Assembly (NCBI GenBank): GCA_964607545.1
Contig: CAZSLV010000005.1
Span: 1 to 34,963, forward strand
Length of the DNA: 34,963 nt
Reading direction: 5' to 3'
DNA from: Gudongella sp964607545
GTDB lineage: Bacteria > Bacillota > Clostridia > Tissierellales > Tissierellaceae
In this document: positions 1-7,865 of the stretch, one piece after another
Layout: every line of letters begins with the position of its first letter
Position numbering within the stretch: the stretch's first letter is position 1
Program-made: the position numbers and the translations under genes
Notes under the pieces: generated by a model
The model's input: the letters and a program-made list of their open reading frames with translations, nothing else
What the model was told of the DNA's origin: nothing
Databases searched by the model: none

Positions 1-32
1 AATTATAGGCTTTTTATAACTATATGCTAATT

Positions 33-1640
33 TTAATCTTTAAATTTATCTAATACATACATAGCAATATTTTTTGAATGGTCTGACATTCTTTCTAAAT
101 TGCTTATGGCATCTAAGAATATTATACCTGCCCCTGTATTACATACTCTTTGGTTTAGCCTGTCTATATGGTTTGTTCTGTTTTGTTTTTCTAAAACGTC
201 TACTTCATCTTCAAGGGCTAAGACTTGTCTTGCAAGGGTTTCGTCTAAGTTCTTATAGGCTAGTAAAGAATATTCAAAGGCACTCTTAACCTTATCATAC
301 ATTTCTAGCATTTCTCCCTTAGCTTGATCTGTAAAAAGCAAATCATTATCAGATTTATACTGGGCAAGCTCAGCTATATTCTCAATATGGTCTCCCACCC
401 TTTCGATATCCCCAATAATATATAAAAGGGCATTTACATCACCATGTTGTTCATCAGATAAGGATGCATTAGATAGGGTTACTAGGTAGTCTGTAATTTC
501 TCTTTGAATTTTGTTTATCCTCTTTTCCCTATCGAAAATCTTATCTAGGTTTTGAATCTTATCCTCTACAAATACAATCTTACTTTCTTCTAAGTTTTCA
601 AGAACTAATTGTCCCATCCTTTGGGCTTCTCTTGTAGCTTGTCCAAAGGCTATTGATGGGGTTTCTAAAATACGCTTATCAAGGTATTTTGATTCTGTAA
701 TATCTCCAAGATCTGAACCTGGAACTAGTTTTTCTACTGCTTTAACTAGCAGCATTGCAAAGGGTAATTGTATTAACACATTCACAACATTAAAGGATGT
801 ATGGGCATTTGCAATTTGCCTTTGTACATCAAGTGGGGTTAAGTAAGTAACCAACCATTCAATTGGGTACCTTAAAATTGTCATAAATATTATGGTACCA
901 ACAAGGTTAAATAAAAAGTGAATTAGGGCAGCTCTTTTAGCTGTCTTATTAGCCCCAATACTGGATATTATTGCAGTTGTTGTAGTTCCAATATTTTCTC
1001 CAAATAATATGGGAAAGGCTACGTTCATATTAATTAAACCTTGTCCTGCTAAGGCTTGTAGTAGTCCAATCGAAGCTGATGAGCTTTGTACTATTGTAGT
1101 TAAGCCTAAACCTGCTAGCATACCCATTAAGGGGTTCTCAAGACCTGCTAAAAAAGATCCAAAGGCTGGTAGGCCTGCCAAAGGTTTTAAACCATCTCCC
1201 ATCATATCCATACCAATAAATAGGATACCAAATCCTATCAGGATTTCTGAATACATCTTAGCTTTTTTCTTTTTTGCCCCTATCCATATGGCAACCCCTA
1301 TTGCTACTGCAAGGGGGGCAAAGTCTGTTAGCTTAAATGCAATAAGCTGAGCGGTTACAGTGGTACCAATATTAGCTCCCATGATAACTCCCACTGCTTG
1401 GGGTAGGGTCATTAGGCCTGCGTTAACAAAACCTATAACCATGACGGTTGTAGCTGAAGAACTTTGAACTATCATAGAAACTACTGCTCCAACTATAACT
1501 CCCATAACCCTATTTTTAGTTAGGGCCTCTATCATCTTTTTCAATTTATTCCCAGCTGCTTTTTCAAGTCCATCTGCCATGGTGTTCATGCCAAATAAAA
1601 ATAATCCAAGCCCTCCTAAAACTGGTAGAGCATAATCCAT
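33..1640 (-). CDS. Na+/phosphate symporter with C-terminal PhoU domain (NptA/YjbB type)
   Basis: This is probably a sodium-coupled phosphate transporter in the cytoplasmic membrane. It shows the two inverted repeats of the Na/Pi cotransporter family. Each repeat has a QSSSA motif (residues 59-65 and 185-191) followed by a GxNIGTT motif (88-94 and 214-220). Hydrophobic segments fill the first ~310 residues. The last ~190 residues form a PhoU-like helical region with the two usual metal-site repeats, DIERVGDHIENIAE and NLERMSDHSKNIA. At 535 residues it has the normal length for the fused form. The ATG is preceded by AAAGGAGG. It stands alone, about 70 bases from trmL, and no pst or pho genes are in view. 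The family call is safe; phosphate as substrate is inferred from the family. Confidence 0.93.
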   Translation of the reverse strand: MDYALPVLGGLGLFLFGMNTMADGLEKAAGNKLKKMIEALTKNRVMGVIVGAVVSMIVQSSSATTVMVIGFVNAGLMTLPQAVGVIMGANIGTTVTAQLIAFKLTDFAPLAVAIGVAIWIGAKKKKAKMYSEILIGFGILFIGMDMMGDGLKPLAGLPAFGSFLAGLENPLMGMLAGLGLTTIVQSSSASIGLLQALAGQGLINMNVAFPILFGENIGTTTTAIISSIGANKTAKRAALIHFLFNLVGTIIFMTILRYPIEWLVTYLTPLDVQRQIANAHTSFNVVNVLIQLPFAMLLVKAVEKLVPGSDLGDITESKYLDKRILETPSIAFGQATREAQRMGQLVLENLEESKIVFVEDKIQNLDKIFDREKRINKIQREITDYLVTLSNASLSDEQHGDVNALLYIIGDIERVGDHIENIAELAQYKSDNDLLFTDQAKGEMLEMYDKVKSAFEYSLLAYKNLDETLARQVLALEDEVDVLEKQNRTNHIDRLNQRVCNTGAGIIFLDAISNLERMSDHSKNIAMYVLDKFKD

Positions 1641-1709
1641 AGATAAAGTACCTCCTTTATAATTCCTAAATCATATTAACATAAAATCCTCTTGTTTTAT
1701 ATATAATTT

Positions 1710-2177
1710 TTATTTTAAATTAGGAAAGTTTAACTGCCTTAAGGCTTCAAAAATAATAATATTTGCTGAATTTGATAAATTTAAAGACCTTGCAATATTC
1801 TTTTTCATAGGTATCCTAATTAGACTACCCTTTTTGTTATTTAAAATTTCTTCAGACAAGCCCTTTGTTTCTTTCCCAAATACAAAAAAGGAATTATCTT
1901 TATATATGAATTCACTGTAGTTTTTTTGTGCCTTAGTCGTTGCATAGTAAAAAGTACCCTCTGGGTTTTTTTCTAACACCTCATTAAAACTATCATAGTA
2001 ATTAATATCCACAAGATGCCAATAATCTAATCCTGCTCTTTTTAAATACTTATCATCTACAGAAAATCCCATTGGTTTTACTAGGTGGAGTCTAGTTTCT
2101 GTTAGTGCACATGTCCTTGCAATTGAACCTGTGTTATGGGGTATTTCAGGTTCTACTAATACTATATTAAGTGACAT
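1710..2177 (-). CDS. trmL: tRNA (cytidine(34)-2'-O)-methyltransferase TrmL
   Basis: This SPOUT-class methyltransferase modifies the ribose of the wobble base of tRNA-Leu isoacceptors, using S-adenosylmethionine. The 155 residues match the usual compact TrmL length. Visible family motifs are EPEIPHNTGSIARTC near the N-terminus (the conserved N and R of motif 1), FGKETKGLSEEIL in the middle, and the knotted SAM-binding end with IPM followed by RSLNLSNSANIIIFEALRQ. The ATG has AGAGGT at good spacing. It lies 12 bases downstream of the cof-type phosphatase and is probably co-transcribed with it. A tRNA-Leu gene sits at the far end of the window, but it is of the UAG type and the link is coincidental. 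Confidence 0.94.
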   Translation of the reverse strand: MSLNIVLVEPEIPHNTGSIARTCALTETRLHLVKPMGFSVDDKYLKRAGLDYWHLVDINYYDSFNEVLEKNPEGTFYYATTKAQKNYSEFIYKDNSFFVFGKETKGLSEEILNNKKGSLIRIPMKKNIARSLNLSNSANIIIFEALRQLNFPNLK

Positions 2178-2189
2178 AGGTTTACCTCT

Positions 2190-3008
2190 TTATAAAACAA
2201 ATTTTTCAATTGCATAAGCTACTCCATCTTCTTCATTAGAAGGTACTACATAATCAGCTGAGTCTTTTAATAACTTATTCCCATTACCCATGGCAACCCC
2301 AATCCCAGCATAATCAATCATGGATAAGTCATTTTCATTGTCACCTATGGCCATAATGTTATTCTTGTTTATATTTAACTCTTCTGCTAGTAGGGCTATG
2401 GCACTACCCTTTGAAACTCCTTCATTCATTACTTCCACATTGTTGCCCCAGCTAGATGATAGGGATAGTCCCCCTATCCTTGCTAGGCTTTTTCTTAAAC
2501 TTATAAGTTTTTCTGTGTCTTGTTCTATAAATAAAAACTTATAAATATCTAAGTCATCCCTAACTAATATTTCATCATCTTCCTTATACAAGTTAACTAA
2601 AACAGCTTGACCTTCAAATTTACCCTTGGCTAAGGCGTAATAATCATGCACTTCTTTAACATAAGAGTTTGTAAAAAAAGTATTTTCATTATAAAAGTGA
2701 AAATAAACAGAAAGATCTTTTCCAGTTTTCATAATCTTTACCATCTTATCTTTTGGAATTGGCTTTTTATATAAGACATTTAAATCTTTGTCAACAATAA
2801 TCCCACCATTACAGGCAACTACAAAGGTATTTAAGTTTAAGCTATTAGAATAGTGGAGGGCAGATTGAAGGACCCTGCCTGTTGTCAAAACAATTTTGAC
2901 TCCTTCTTCTCTTGCCTTTAGTAATATTCTTTTAGTCTTTTCTGTTACTTCATGATTTGAATTTAAAAGTGTTCCATCCATATCTATTGCTACTAATTTT
3001 ATATCCAT
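2190..3008 (-). CDS. Cof-type HAD-IIB family phosphatase
   Basis: This is a soluble haloacid dehalogenase superfamily phosphatase of the Cof/YidA group, which acts on sugar phosphates and other small phosphorylated metabolites. Motif I is DMDGTLLN with the nucleophile D9 and acid D11. Motif II is the TTGR stretch near residue 42. Motif IV is GDNENDLSMIDYAGIGVAMGNG near the C-terminus. The region between motifs II and IV is the C2 cap expected for IIB enzymes, and the length of 272 is typical. The start has GGAGGTAGAG directly upstream. It leads a two-gene unit with trmL. Substrate specificity cannot be read from the sequence. Confidence 0.92.
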   Translation of the reverse strand: MDIKLVAIDMDGTLLNSNHEVTEKTKRILLKAREEGVKIVLTTGRVLQSALHYSNSLNLNTFVVACNGGIIVDKDLNVLYKKPIPKDKMVKIMKTGKDLSVYFHFYNENTFFTNSYVKEVHDYYALAKGKFEGQAVLVNLYKEDDEILVRDDLDIYKFLFIEQDTEKLISLRKSLARIGGLSLSSSWGNNVEVMNEGVSKGSAIALLAEELNINKNNIMAIGDNENDLSMIDYAGIGVAMGNGNKLLKDSADYVVPSNEEDGVAYAIEKFVL

Positions 3009-3028
3009 TCTCTACCTCCAACAATATT

Positions 3029-3037
3029 AATATAACA
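3029..3037 (-). promoter_or_regulatory. Candidate extended -10 promoter for the cof-trmL unit
   Basis: On the minus strand the sequence reads TGTTATATT, a TGn extension plus a 5/6 match to TATAAT, about 20 bases before the ATG. No convincing -35 box is present. No terminator is visible after vanW, so read-through from upstream is also possible. Confidence 0.3.
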
Positions 3038-3083
3038 TAGTTTCTAGTTTAATAAAATCTTTATAGAAAAAGCCTCTTAAAAT

Positions 3084-4517
3084 TTATGGGGTTTGAGGAT
3101 AATAATAAATGACACCATCTTCACCTTGACTAGGGCTAGGTGGGTTTAAAGTTTCACTTGGAATACTTGGTTCAGGGGCAAGGGGAGGTCCGACCTTGTA
3201 AATAAAGTCCCTCTCCCTGTAGTAGTCATAGGAAATTTTTTCTGAACTTATAACCTTCCCATCCTTTAACTTAGTCTTGTAAGTGTTAACCTTATATCCA
3301 GTCCTGCCTTCTTGAACAAGCTCCCTAGTACCTGGTTGAAGGGTATTATCTAAATTTTCTATTGTTTTATAGGGAATAGTATCTAAAAGTTTTGTATCTA
3401 TCCTAATTGAATAATCCCTTGATTCTAAGTCTCCGTATATATAAAAGTGAACATTCTTATTTTCTATCTTGGTATCTATATATATTGGATAATCAAAGTT
3501 ATTCCTAAACTTTAAGTCCAAGTAAGGGGCTGCTACTGCACCATCGGTACCCTTTCTTACATAGGTTGCTGGAATAGAATGGGGGTGTCTTTCTACAATT
3601 TCTAAATCGGCTAGTAAAAGGGCATTATAAAGGGTTGTCGATGTTTGACAAACTCCCCCACCCATACCTGGTGTTAACTCTCCGTTTAAGATAACTGGAG
3701 CTTCCTTGTAGCCGTATTTAGCTTGTTTGGGCCCTGTTATTTCATTATAGGATGCAAGTTCTCCTGGCATAAGCATTAGGCCTTCAAATGCATTTGTAGA
3801 TAGGCCAATATTATAACTCCTCCCATAAGCACTTGTTTTAAAGTTTGTAGAATACTCTCCAATTACACCGTTAATTTTCTTGTATTGGTCTGAAGTTCTT
3901 TCTGGTGTATCATATTTAACTATAAGTTCTACCTTGTCTATATTCGGGAATCTTTCTTCCATGTCCTTAATTACTTCATTTACTTGCAATGCTCTTCCAA
4001 CCTTATGGTCCTCTATTGTGATTTTCCCATCATTAAATTCAAAAGTAGCATCTTTTTTCTCAGTGTAAATTTCTTCACCTATTTGGTCTAGTATGTTCCT
4101 TACTTTATCTGTTTTAAATACTGGGTCTAGGTTAAAATTAACAGGCTCTTTTTGTAGTTTTTCCACTTCAAAATACCTACTAATTAAATTACCAGTCTTT
4201 CCATAATTAAAGGCTTCTTCAATAGTTTCTTGAAAGTTATAGTCATAACCTAGTGTTTCTAGGTTAAAGGAATAATTTAAAGCTTCTTCATCAGTATAAA
4301 AGTTAATTTCTTTATTTCTATCTTCATTTCTCTTAATAGCTTGTATTTTTTCCATACCATCATTGAAAGTGTAGCCTCCTAGATCTACTCCCTCCACAAG
4401 GACCCCCTTATAAAAAGTTTCCTTGTTTAAGTAATCATCTAGGTAATAATAGCCAGCAAATCCTGATACACTTAAAATTAATATTGATATAATTCCAATT
4501 AAAATTCCCTTTTTCAT
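3084..4517 (-). CDS. VanW family protein with YoaR-type peptidoglycan-binding-like and G5-like regions
   Basis: This is an exported or membrane-anchored envelope protein. A hydrophobic helix (about residues 4-24) follows the KK start and has no clear cleavage site. Residues ~70-115 resemble the YoaR/PG_binding_4 region. The VanW domain spans roughly 218-352, with PGELASYNEITGP, GGGVCQTSTTLYNALL and the DLKFRNNFDYPI stretch. A G5-like region follows (about 375-445), then a proline-rich tail. VanW proteins are named after a vancomycin gene cluster, but this long form is common in Firmicutes without resistance genes; no vanA/H/X genes are present. The gene overlaps the 3' end of nth by four bases (ATGA), which suggests translational coupling. 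Molecular function is unknown. Confidence 0.88.
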   Translation of the reverse strand: MKKGILIGIISILILSVSGFAGYYYLDDYLNKETFYKGVLVEGVDLGGYTFNDGMEKIQAIKRNEDRNKEINFYTDEEALNYSFNLETLGYDYNFQETIEEAFNYGKTGNLISRYFEVEKLQKEPVNFNLDPVFKTDKVRNILDQIGEEIYTEKKDATFEFNDGKITIEDHKVGRALQVNEVIKDMEERFPNIDKVELIVKYDTPERTSDQYKKINGVIGEYSTNFKTSAYGRSYNIGLSTNAFEGLMLMPGELASYNEITGPKQAKYGYKEAPVILNGELTPGMGGGVCQTSTTLYNALLLADLEIVERHPHSIPATYVRKGTDGAVAAPYLDLKFRNNFDYPIYIDTKIENKNVHFYIYGDLESRDYSIRIDTKLLDTIPYKTIENLDNTLQPGTRELVQEGRTGYKVNTYKTKLKDGKVISSEKISYDYYRERDFIYKVGPPLAPEPSIPSETLNPPSPSQGEDGVIYYYPQTP

Positions 4518-5155
4518 TCTCTTTCCCCTCTTTTAAAATATAGGCAGTACTTATTTATAGGACAAGTTTCACATAGGGGGTTTCTTGCCTTACAAACTCT
4601 CCTACCATGAAATATTAACATATGATGAGCTTTTGTCCATCTTTTTTTTGGTATGTTATTCATCAAGTCAACTTCTGTTTTTTCAACATTATTAGAATCA
4701 GCTAAGCCTATCCTATTTGAAACTCTAAAAACATGGGTGTCTACAGCTATTGCAGGAAGTGAAAAGGCATTGCTTAAAACTACATTTGCAGTTTTTCGCC
4801 CAACACCTGGTAGGTTAATTAAGTCATCCATACTTGAAGGAACCCTTCCCTTATATTTATCAACTAAGATTTCACATGTCTTAATTATATTTTTACCCTT
4901 AGAATTTCCCAATCCACAAGTTTTAATTTTATCAATCAAGGCCTCTTCACCTAAGTTTAAAAAATCACTTGGTCCTTTAAGGTCCTTGAATAAGTCACTT
5001 GTTACAATATTTACCCTGACATCTGTGCACTGGGCTGAAAGTATAGTAGCTATTAAAAGCTCAAAGGGATTTGTAAAATTTAACTCAGCCCTTGCATCTG
5101 GGTAAAGTTCTTCTAGCAAGTCTAAAACTAGTCCTATTTTCTTCTTTGATAGCAT
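4514..5155 (-). CDS. nth: Endonuclease III (DNA glycosylase/AP lyase)
   Basis: This bifunctional glycosylase/AP lyase starts base excision repair of oxidised pyrimidines. The helix-hairpin-helix is LPGVGRKTANVV with catalytic K121; the second catalytic residue is D139 in AVDTHVFRVSNRIG. The C-terminal [4Fe-4S] ligands are C188, C195, C198 and C204, in the family spacing C-x6-C-x2-C-x5-C. The length of 213 fits. I place the start at the ATG at 5155: AGGAG at 5164-5168 lies 8 bases before it, while the upstream GTG at 5164 overlaps that SD. It is followed by vanW with a 4-base overlap and preceded by the DUF503 gene, giving one transcription unit. Confidence 0.96.
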   Translation of the reverse strand: MLSKKKIGLVLDLLEELYPDARAELNFTNPFELLIATILSAQCTDVRVNIVTSDLFKDLKGPSDFLNLGEEALIDKIKTCGLGNSKGKNIIKTCEILVDKYKGRVPSSMDDLINLPGVGRKTANVVLSNAFSLPAIAVDTHVFRVSNRIGLADSNNVEKTEVDLMNNIPKKRWTKAHHMLIFHGRRVCKARNPLCETCPINKYCLYFKRGERE

Positions 5156-5163
5156 GTATTTCA

Positions 5164-5168
5164 CTCCT
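5164..5168 (-). promoter_or_regulatory. SD sequence that decides the nth start
   Basis: AGGAG lies 8 bases before the ATG at 5155. A longer reading from GTG 5164 would put the start codon on top of the SD, so the shorter protein beginning MLSKKKIG is preferred. Confidence 0.75.
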
Positions 5169-5448
5169 AAAGTATTTCTATATCTTGGTCTACTATTTCT
5201 AACCTTGTGTCATTATCTATAAAGGAAATTACCTTATTAATTGTACTTTGCACATGCTTAGTTTGATTAGATACACAAGCAAATCCAATTAAGGCTGTTT
5301 GCCAGCTATCAAGGTTATCAATTTCAGCAATTGAAATATTATAGCGAGCCTTTAACCTTTCTATGATGCTCTTTACAACATGCCTTTTATCTTTTAGAGA
5401 ATAGGATTCAAATATATGGAGTTTAAGCCTACAAGCACCAATAATCAT
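5167..5448 (-). CDS. DUF503 (YlxP-like) family protein
   Basis: This 93-residue protein belongs to the DUF503/YlxP family of small ferredoxin-fold proteins. Evidence is the N-terminal beta strand ACRLKLHIFES, the hallmark SLKDKRHVVKSIIERLKARYNISIAEID, and the later QTALIGFACVSNQ strand. In many Firmicutes the gene sits in the nusA-infB-rbfA cluster and is thought to act around ribosome maturation. Here it instead heads a unit with nth and vanW. The start has AAAGGAGG 8 bases upstream. Family membership is clear; its role is not established. Confidence 0.87.
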   Translation of the reverse strand: MIIGACRLKLHIFESYSLKDKRHVVKSIIERLKARYNISIAEIDNLDSWQTALIGFACVSNQTKHVQSTINKVISFIDNDTRLEIVDQDIEIL

Positions 5449-5486
5449 AAATTTGCCTCCTTTAAAATTTTATCTACATAGACTAT

Positions 5487-5492
5487 ATTATA
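5487..5492 (-). promoter_or_regulatory. Candidate -10 box for the DUF503-nth-vanW unit
   Basis: A perfect TATAAT on the minus strand lies about 40 bases before the DUF503 ATG and just downstream of the kbl terminator. No good -35 hexamer is visible. Confidence 0.35.
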
Positions 5493-5503
5493 CTAGTTAC
5501 AAG

Positions 5504-5533
5504 AAAAAAAATAGGGGGAAATTTATCCCCCCT
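5504..5533 (-). terminator. Intrinsic terminator after kbl
   Basis: On the minus strand a GGGGG/CCCCC stem (5527-5531 with 5514-5518) closes an 8-base AT loop and is followed at once by TA and a run of eight T. It lies a few bases beyond the kbl stop and separates queG-kbl from the DUF503 unit. Confidence 0.85.
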
Positions 5534-5537
5534 TAAC

Positions 5538-6725
5538 TTATATTATACCCATCTCTTTTCCAGTTTTTTCAAAGGCCTGGCAAGCTCGATCTAGTTGGTC
5601 TTTTGTGTGGGCAGCTGTCACCATACACCTTAGTCTACCTGTTCCAACTGGTACTGTAGGGAATACAATTCCAGAAACAAATACACCCTTTTCTAAGAGT
5701 TTTTTGCTAAACTCCATGGTCTTAGATTCATCCCCAATCATTACTGGGGTAATTGGAGTTTGACTATGGCCTATATCAAAGCCTAGGTCTCCCATTTTAG
5801 CCTTAAAGTAATTTGCATTATCCCATAACTTGTCTGTGTACTCTGTTGATTCTGTGAGCATTTTTATGGCTTCAGTAATGGCTCCTATAGCAGCTGGTGG
5901 TAGGGATGTTGAGAAAAGTGCAGGCCTTGCCCTGTGGCTTAACCAATCATACATAGTTTGTGAACCTGCTACATAGCCTCCTATAACCCCAATGGCTTTA
6001 GAAAGAGTTCCAATTGTAAAATCTACCCTCCCATGCAAGTTAAAGTGGTCTACTGTCCCCCTACCACTTTCGCCTAAAACTCCTGAACCATGAGCATCAT
6101 CTACATAGGTCATGGCTTGAAACTTTTCAGCTAAGCTTACTATTTCTGGTAGCTTTGCTATGTCCCCATCCATACTAAAGACACCATCAGTAATAATCAA
6201 TATATTCCTATACTTATCCCTATTTTCCTTTAAAACCATTTCCAAACTGTTCATATCTGAATGTTTATAAATAGCCTTTGCTGCCTTAGAAAGCCTTGAC
6301 CCATCTATGATGGAGGCATGGTTTAATTCATCTGAAATAATCAAGTCTCCAGCATCTGTAATTGCCTGTATGGTACCTGCGTTACAGTTAAAGCCTGATT
6401 GGTAAACAAAGGCTGATTCTTCTCTTTTAAAACTTGAAAGGACCCTTTCTAGTTCTTCATGTATATCCATATTTCCTATAATAGTTCTAACAGCCCCAGA
6501 TCCAACACCATACTTTTCTACAGCCCCTATGGCTGCTTTTTTTAACCTAGGGTGATTTGCAAATCCAAGGTAGTTGTTTGAAGATAGGTTTATTACTTCT
6601 TTACCATTTAAAATTACCTCTGGTCCACTTGGACTACTCATAACAGGAAGTTTCCTATAAACTCCTTGTTCTTTTAAAGCTTCAATTTTTTCTTTTAAAA
6701 AGTCTAGTTCATGTACATTTGACAC
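5538..6725 (-). CDS. kbl: Glycine C-acetyltransferase / 2-amino-3-ketobutyrate CoA ligase (alpha-oxoamine synthase family)
   Basis: This PLP enzyme interconverts glycine plus acetyl-CoA and 2-amino-3-oxobutyrate plus CoA, as in threonine degradation. PLP contacts are visible: the Schiff-base K243 in FTIGTLSKAIG, D209 and H212 in YVDDAHGSG, and H136 in SDELNHAS. The length of 395 matches KBL; BioF is the main alternative, but no biotin genes are nearby. Threonine dehydrogenase (tdh), the usual partner, is absent from the window. The start is GTG with a GGGGG SD 7 bases upstream, inside the last codons of queG region; the intergenic gap is 4 bases. It is the last gene of a queG-kbl unit ended by a strong terminator. 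Confidence 0.88.
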   Translation of the reverse strand: MSNVHELDFLKEKIEALKEQGVYRKLPVMSSPSGPEVILNGKEVINLSSNNYLGFANHPRLKKAAIGAVEKYGVGSGAVRTIIGNMDIHEELERVLSSFKREESAFVYQSGFNCNAGTIQAITDAGDLIISDELNHASIIDGSRLSKAAKAIYKHSDMNSLEMVLKENRDKYRNILIITDGVFSMDGDIAKLPEIVSLAEKFQAMTYVDDAHGSGVLGESGRGTVDHFNLHGRVDFTIGTLSKAIGVIGGYVAGSQTMYDWLSHRARPALFSTSLPPAAIGAITEAIKMLTESTEYTDKLWDNANYFKAKMGDLGFDIGHSQTPITPVMIGDESKTMEFSKKLLEKGVFVSGIVFPTVPVGTGRLRCMVTAAHTKDQLDRACQAFEKTGKEMGII

Positions 6726-6729
6726 CTTA

Positions 6730-7761
6730 CTACCCCCTTAAATTTTGTCTCTTCATATAATTATCTAACCATATTTTTGTATATGGTTTTAACAATTCAA
6801 CTTCTTTATTGTCAATTGTTTTTACTAAGTCATAGTAATCATCTATACCTATATTGTTTAAGCTTATGAGAGCATTTCTTATAAGTACACTCTTTCCCCT
6901 CCAGCTACCTGCCATATCCCTATACTTATTATTAAAGTCCTTCTTAGACATTTTTAAGAGCTCTTCTATATCTATAAAGCCCCCAGTTTTATATGGTATA
7001 AATTCATCATGGCTAGACTCTTTTATACCAATATTTTTTGGACACACCGCTTGGCAAGTATCACACCCATATATTTTTATACCCATTTTCTTAGTTAACT
7101 CCTCATTTATTGGATTTTTTGTTTGGGTTAAGTAAGAAATACACTTATTAGCCTTAAGTTTTCCCGCCCCTATTAGGGCATTTGTTGGACAAGCCCTTAA
7201 GCACAGGTCACAGTCTCCACACTCGCTTTCAAGGGGACTTTCATTTATATTTAAATCTAAATTAGTTAATATATAGCCTATAAAGAAATAAGACCCATAC
7301 TTAGGATTAATTAGGCTACAGTTTTTCCCATAATAACCAAGGCCAGCCCTATGGGCAACTTCCCTATCTACTAGGGGGCCAGTATCTGTAAAAATCATAA
7401 ATTCAAAATCTATAGATTTTTTTAACTCCCTTGTTAAACTTTCCATATGGTCTTTTAATACCCTATGGTAGTCTATCCCCCAAGAGGACCTAGATAAGGA
7501 TCCTTTTATTTTTGCATTTGACTTATTTGTAACCTTCTTATAATAGGACAAGCCCACTACAATAATACTCTTACAATTGTCCATAGTTTTCTTTGGGTCA
7601 ATTCTAAGCATAATATCTTTTTCTTCAAATTCTGGGCTCTCATTTTTTTTAATTCTTTCTCTTAAGGTTTCCTCTAGAGAGTAAAAGGCTAAGGGCCCTG
7701 TATAACCTATCATTTCAATACCAAGCTTTTTAGCCTCATTGTCAATCATTTTTATTAACAT
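6730..7761 (-). CDS. queG: Epoxyqueuosine reductase QueG
   Basis: QueG performs the last step of queuosine synthesis in tRNA, reducing epoxyqueuosine with cobalamin and two [4Fe-4S] clusters. The ferredoxin-like part is canonical: CGDCDLCLRACPTNAL supplies one set of cysteines, and CDTCQAVCPKN completes the second. The N-terminal half carries the cobalamin-binding domain with the FTDTGPLVDREVAHRAGLGYYGKN segment conserved in the family. At 343 residues it lies within the usual range. The ATG has AGGAGG at 7770-7775. The gene diverges from rodA and precedes kbl by 4 bases. A second, divergent relative is encoded at 9682-10452. No other queuosine genes are in view. Confidence 0.95.
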   Translation of the reverse strand: MLIKMIDNEAKKLGIEMIGYTGPLAFYSLEETLRERIKKNESPEFEEKDIMLRIDPKKTMDNCKSIIVVGLSYYKKVTNKSNAKIKGSLSRSSWGIDYHRVLKDHMESLTRELKKSIDFEFMIFTDTGPLVDREVAHRAGLGYYGKNCSLINPKYGSYFFIGYILTNLDLNINESPLESECGDCDLCLRACPTNALIGAGKLKANKCISYLTQTKNPINEELTKKMGIKIYGCDTCQAVCPKNIGIKESSHDEFIPYKTGGFIDIEELLKMSKKDFNNKYRDMAGSWRGKSVLIRNALISLNNIGIDDYYDLVKTIDNKEVELLKPYTKIWLDNYMKRQNLRG

Positions 7762-7781
7762 TAGGTCTTCCTCCTAAAGTA

Positions 7782-7790
7782 ATTATATCA
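7782..7790 (-). promoter_or_regulatory. Candidate extended -10 promoter for queG-kbl
   Basis: The minus strand reads TGATATAAT, a perfect extended -10. It lies only about 20 bases before the ATG, so the transcript would begin almost at the SD. This tight spacing lowers confidence. Confidence 0.35.
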
Positions 7791-7828
7791 GATATCATAA
7801 AATCCTACTACTTGAACCTTCCCTAGTA

Positions 7829-7837
7829 TGGTATAAT
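7829..7837 (+). promoter_or_regulatory. Extended -10 promoter for rodA
   Basis: TGGTATAAT is a perfect TGn-TATAAT, about 30 bases before the ATG. Upstream TTGAAC (7812-7817) is only 14 bases away, too close for a standard -35, so the promoter probably depends on the extended -10. Confidence 0.6.
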
Positions 7838-7865
7838 ATTCTTTGATAAAAAGGAGTAGATACTA

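Noticed and set aside
1009..1350. Plus-strand open frame of 113 codons inside the Na+/phosphate symporter gene
   Set aside because: It lies wholly antisense to a well-supported membrane protein gene, has no SD, and resembles no family.
3084..4517. VanW as a sign of glycopeptide resistance
   Set aside because: No vanA, vanH, vanX, vanR or vanS is nearby, and long VanW/YoaR/G5 proteins are common in sensitive Firmicutes.
4653..5105. Plus-strand open frame of 150 codons opposite nth
   Set aside because: Antisense to intact endonuclease III with all catalytic and Fe-S residues; no SD and low-complexity composition.
7762..7865. A preQ1 riboswitch upstream of queG
   Set aside because: The candidate promoter leaves almost no leader before the SD, and no preQ1 pseudoknot is recognisable in the 104-base gap.
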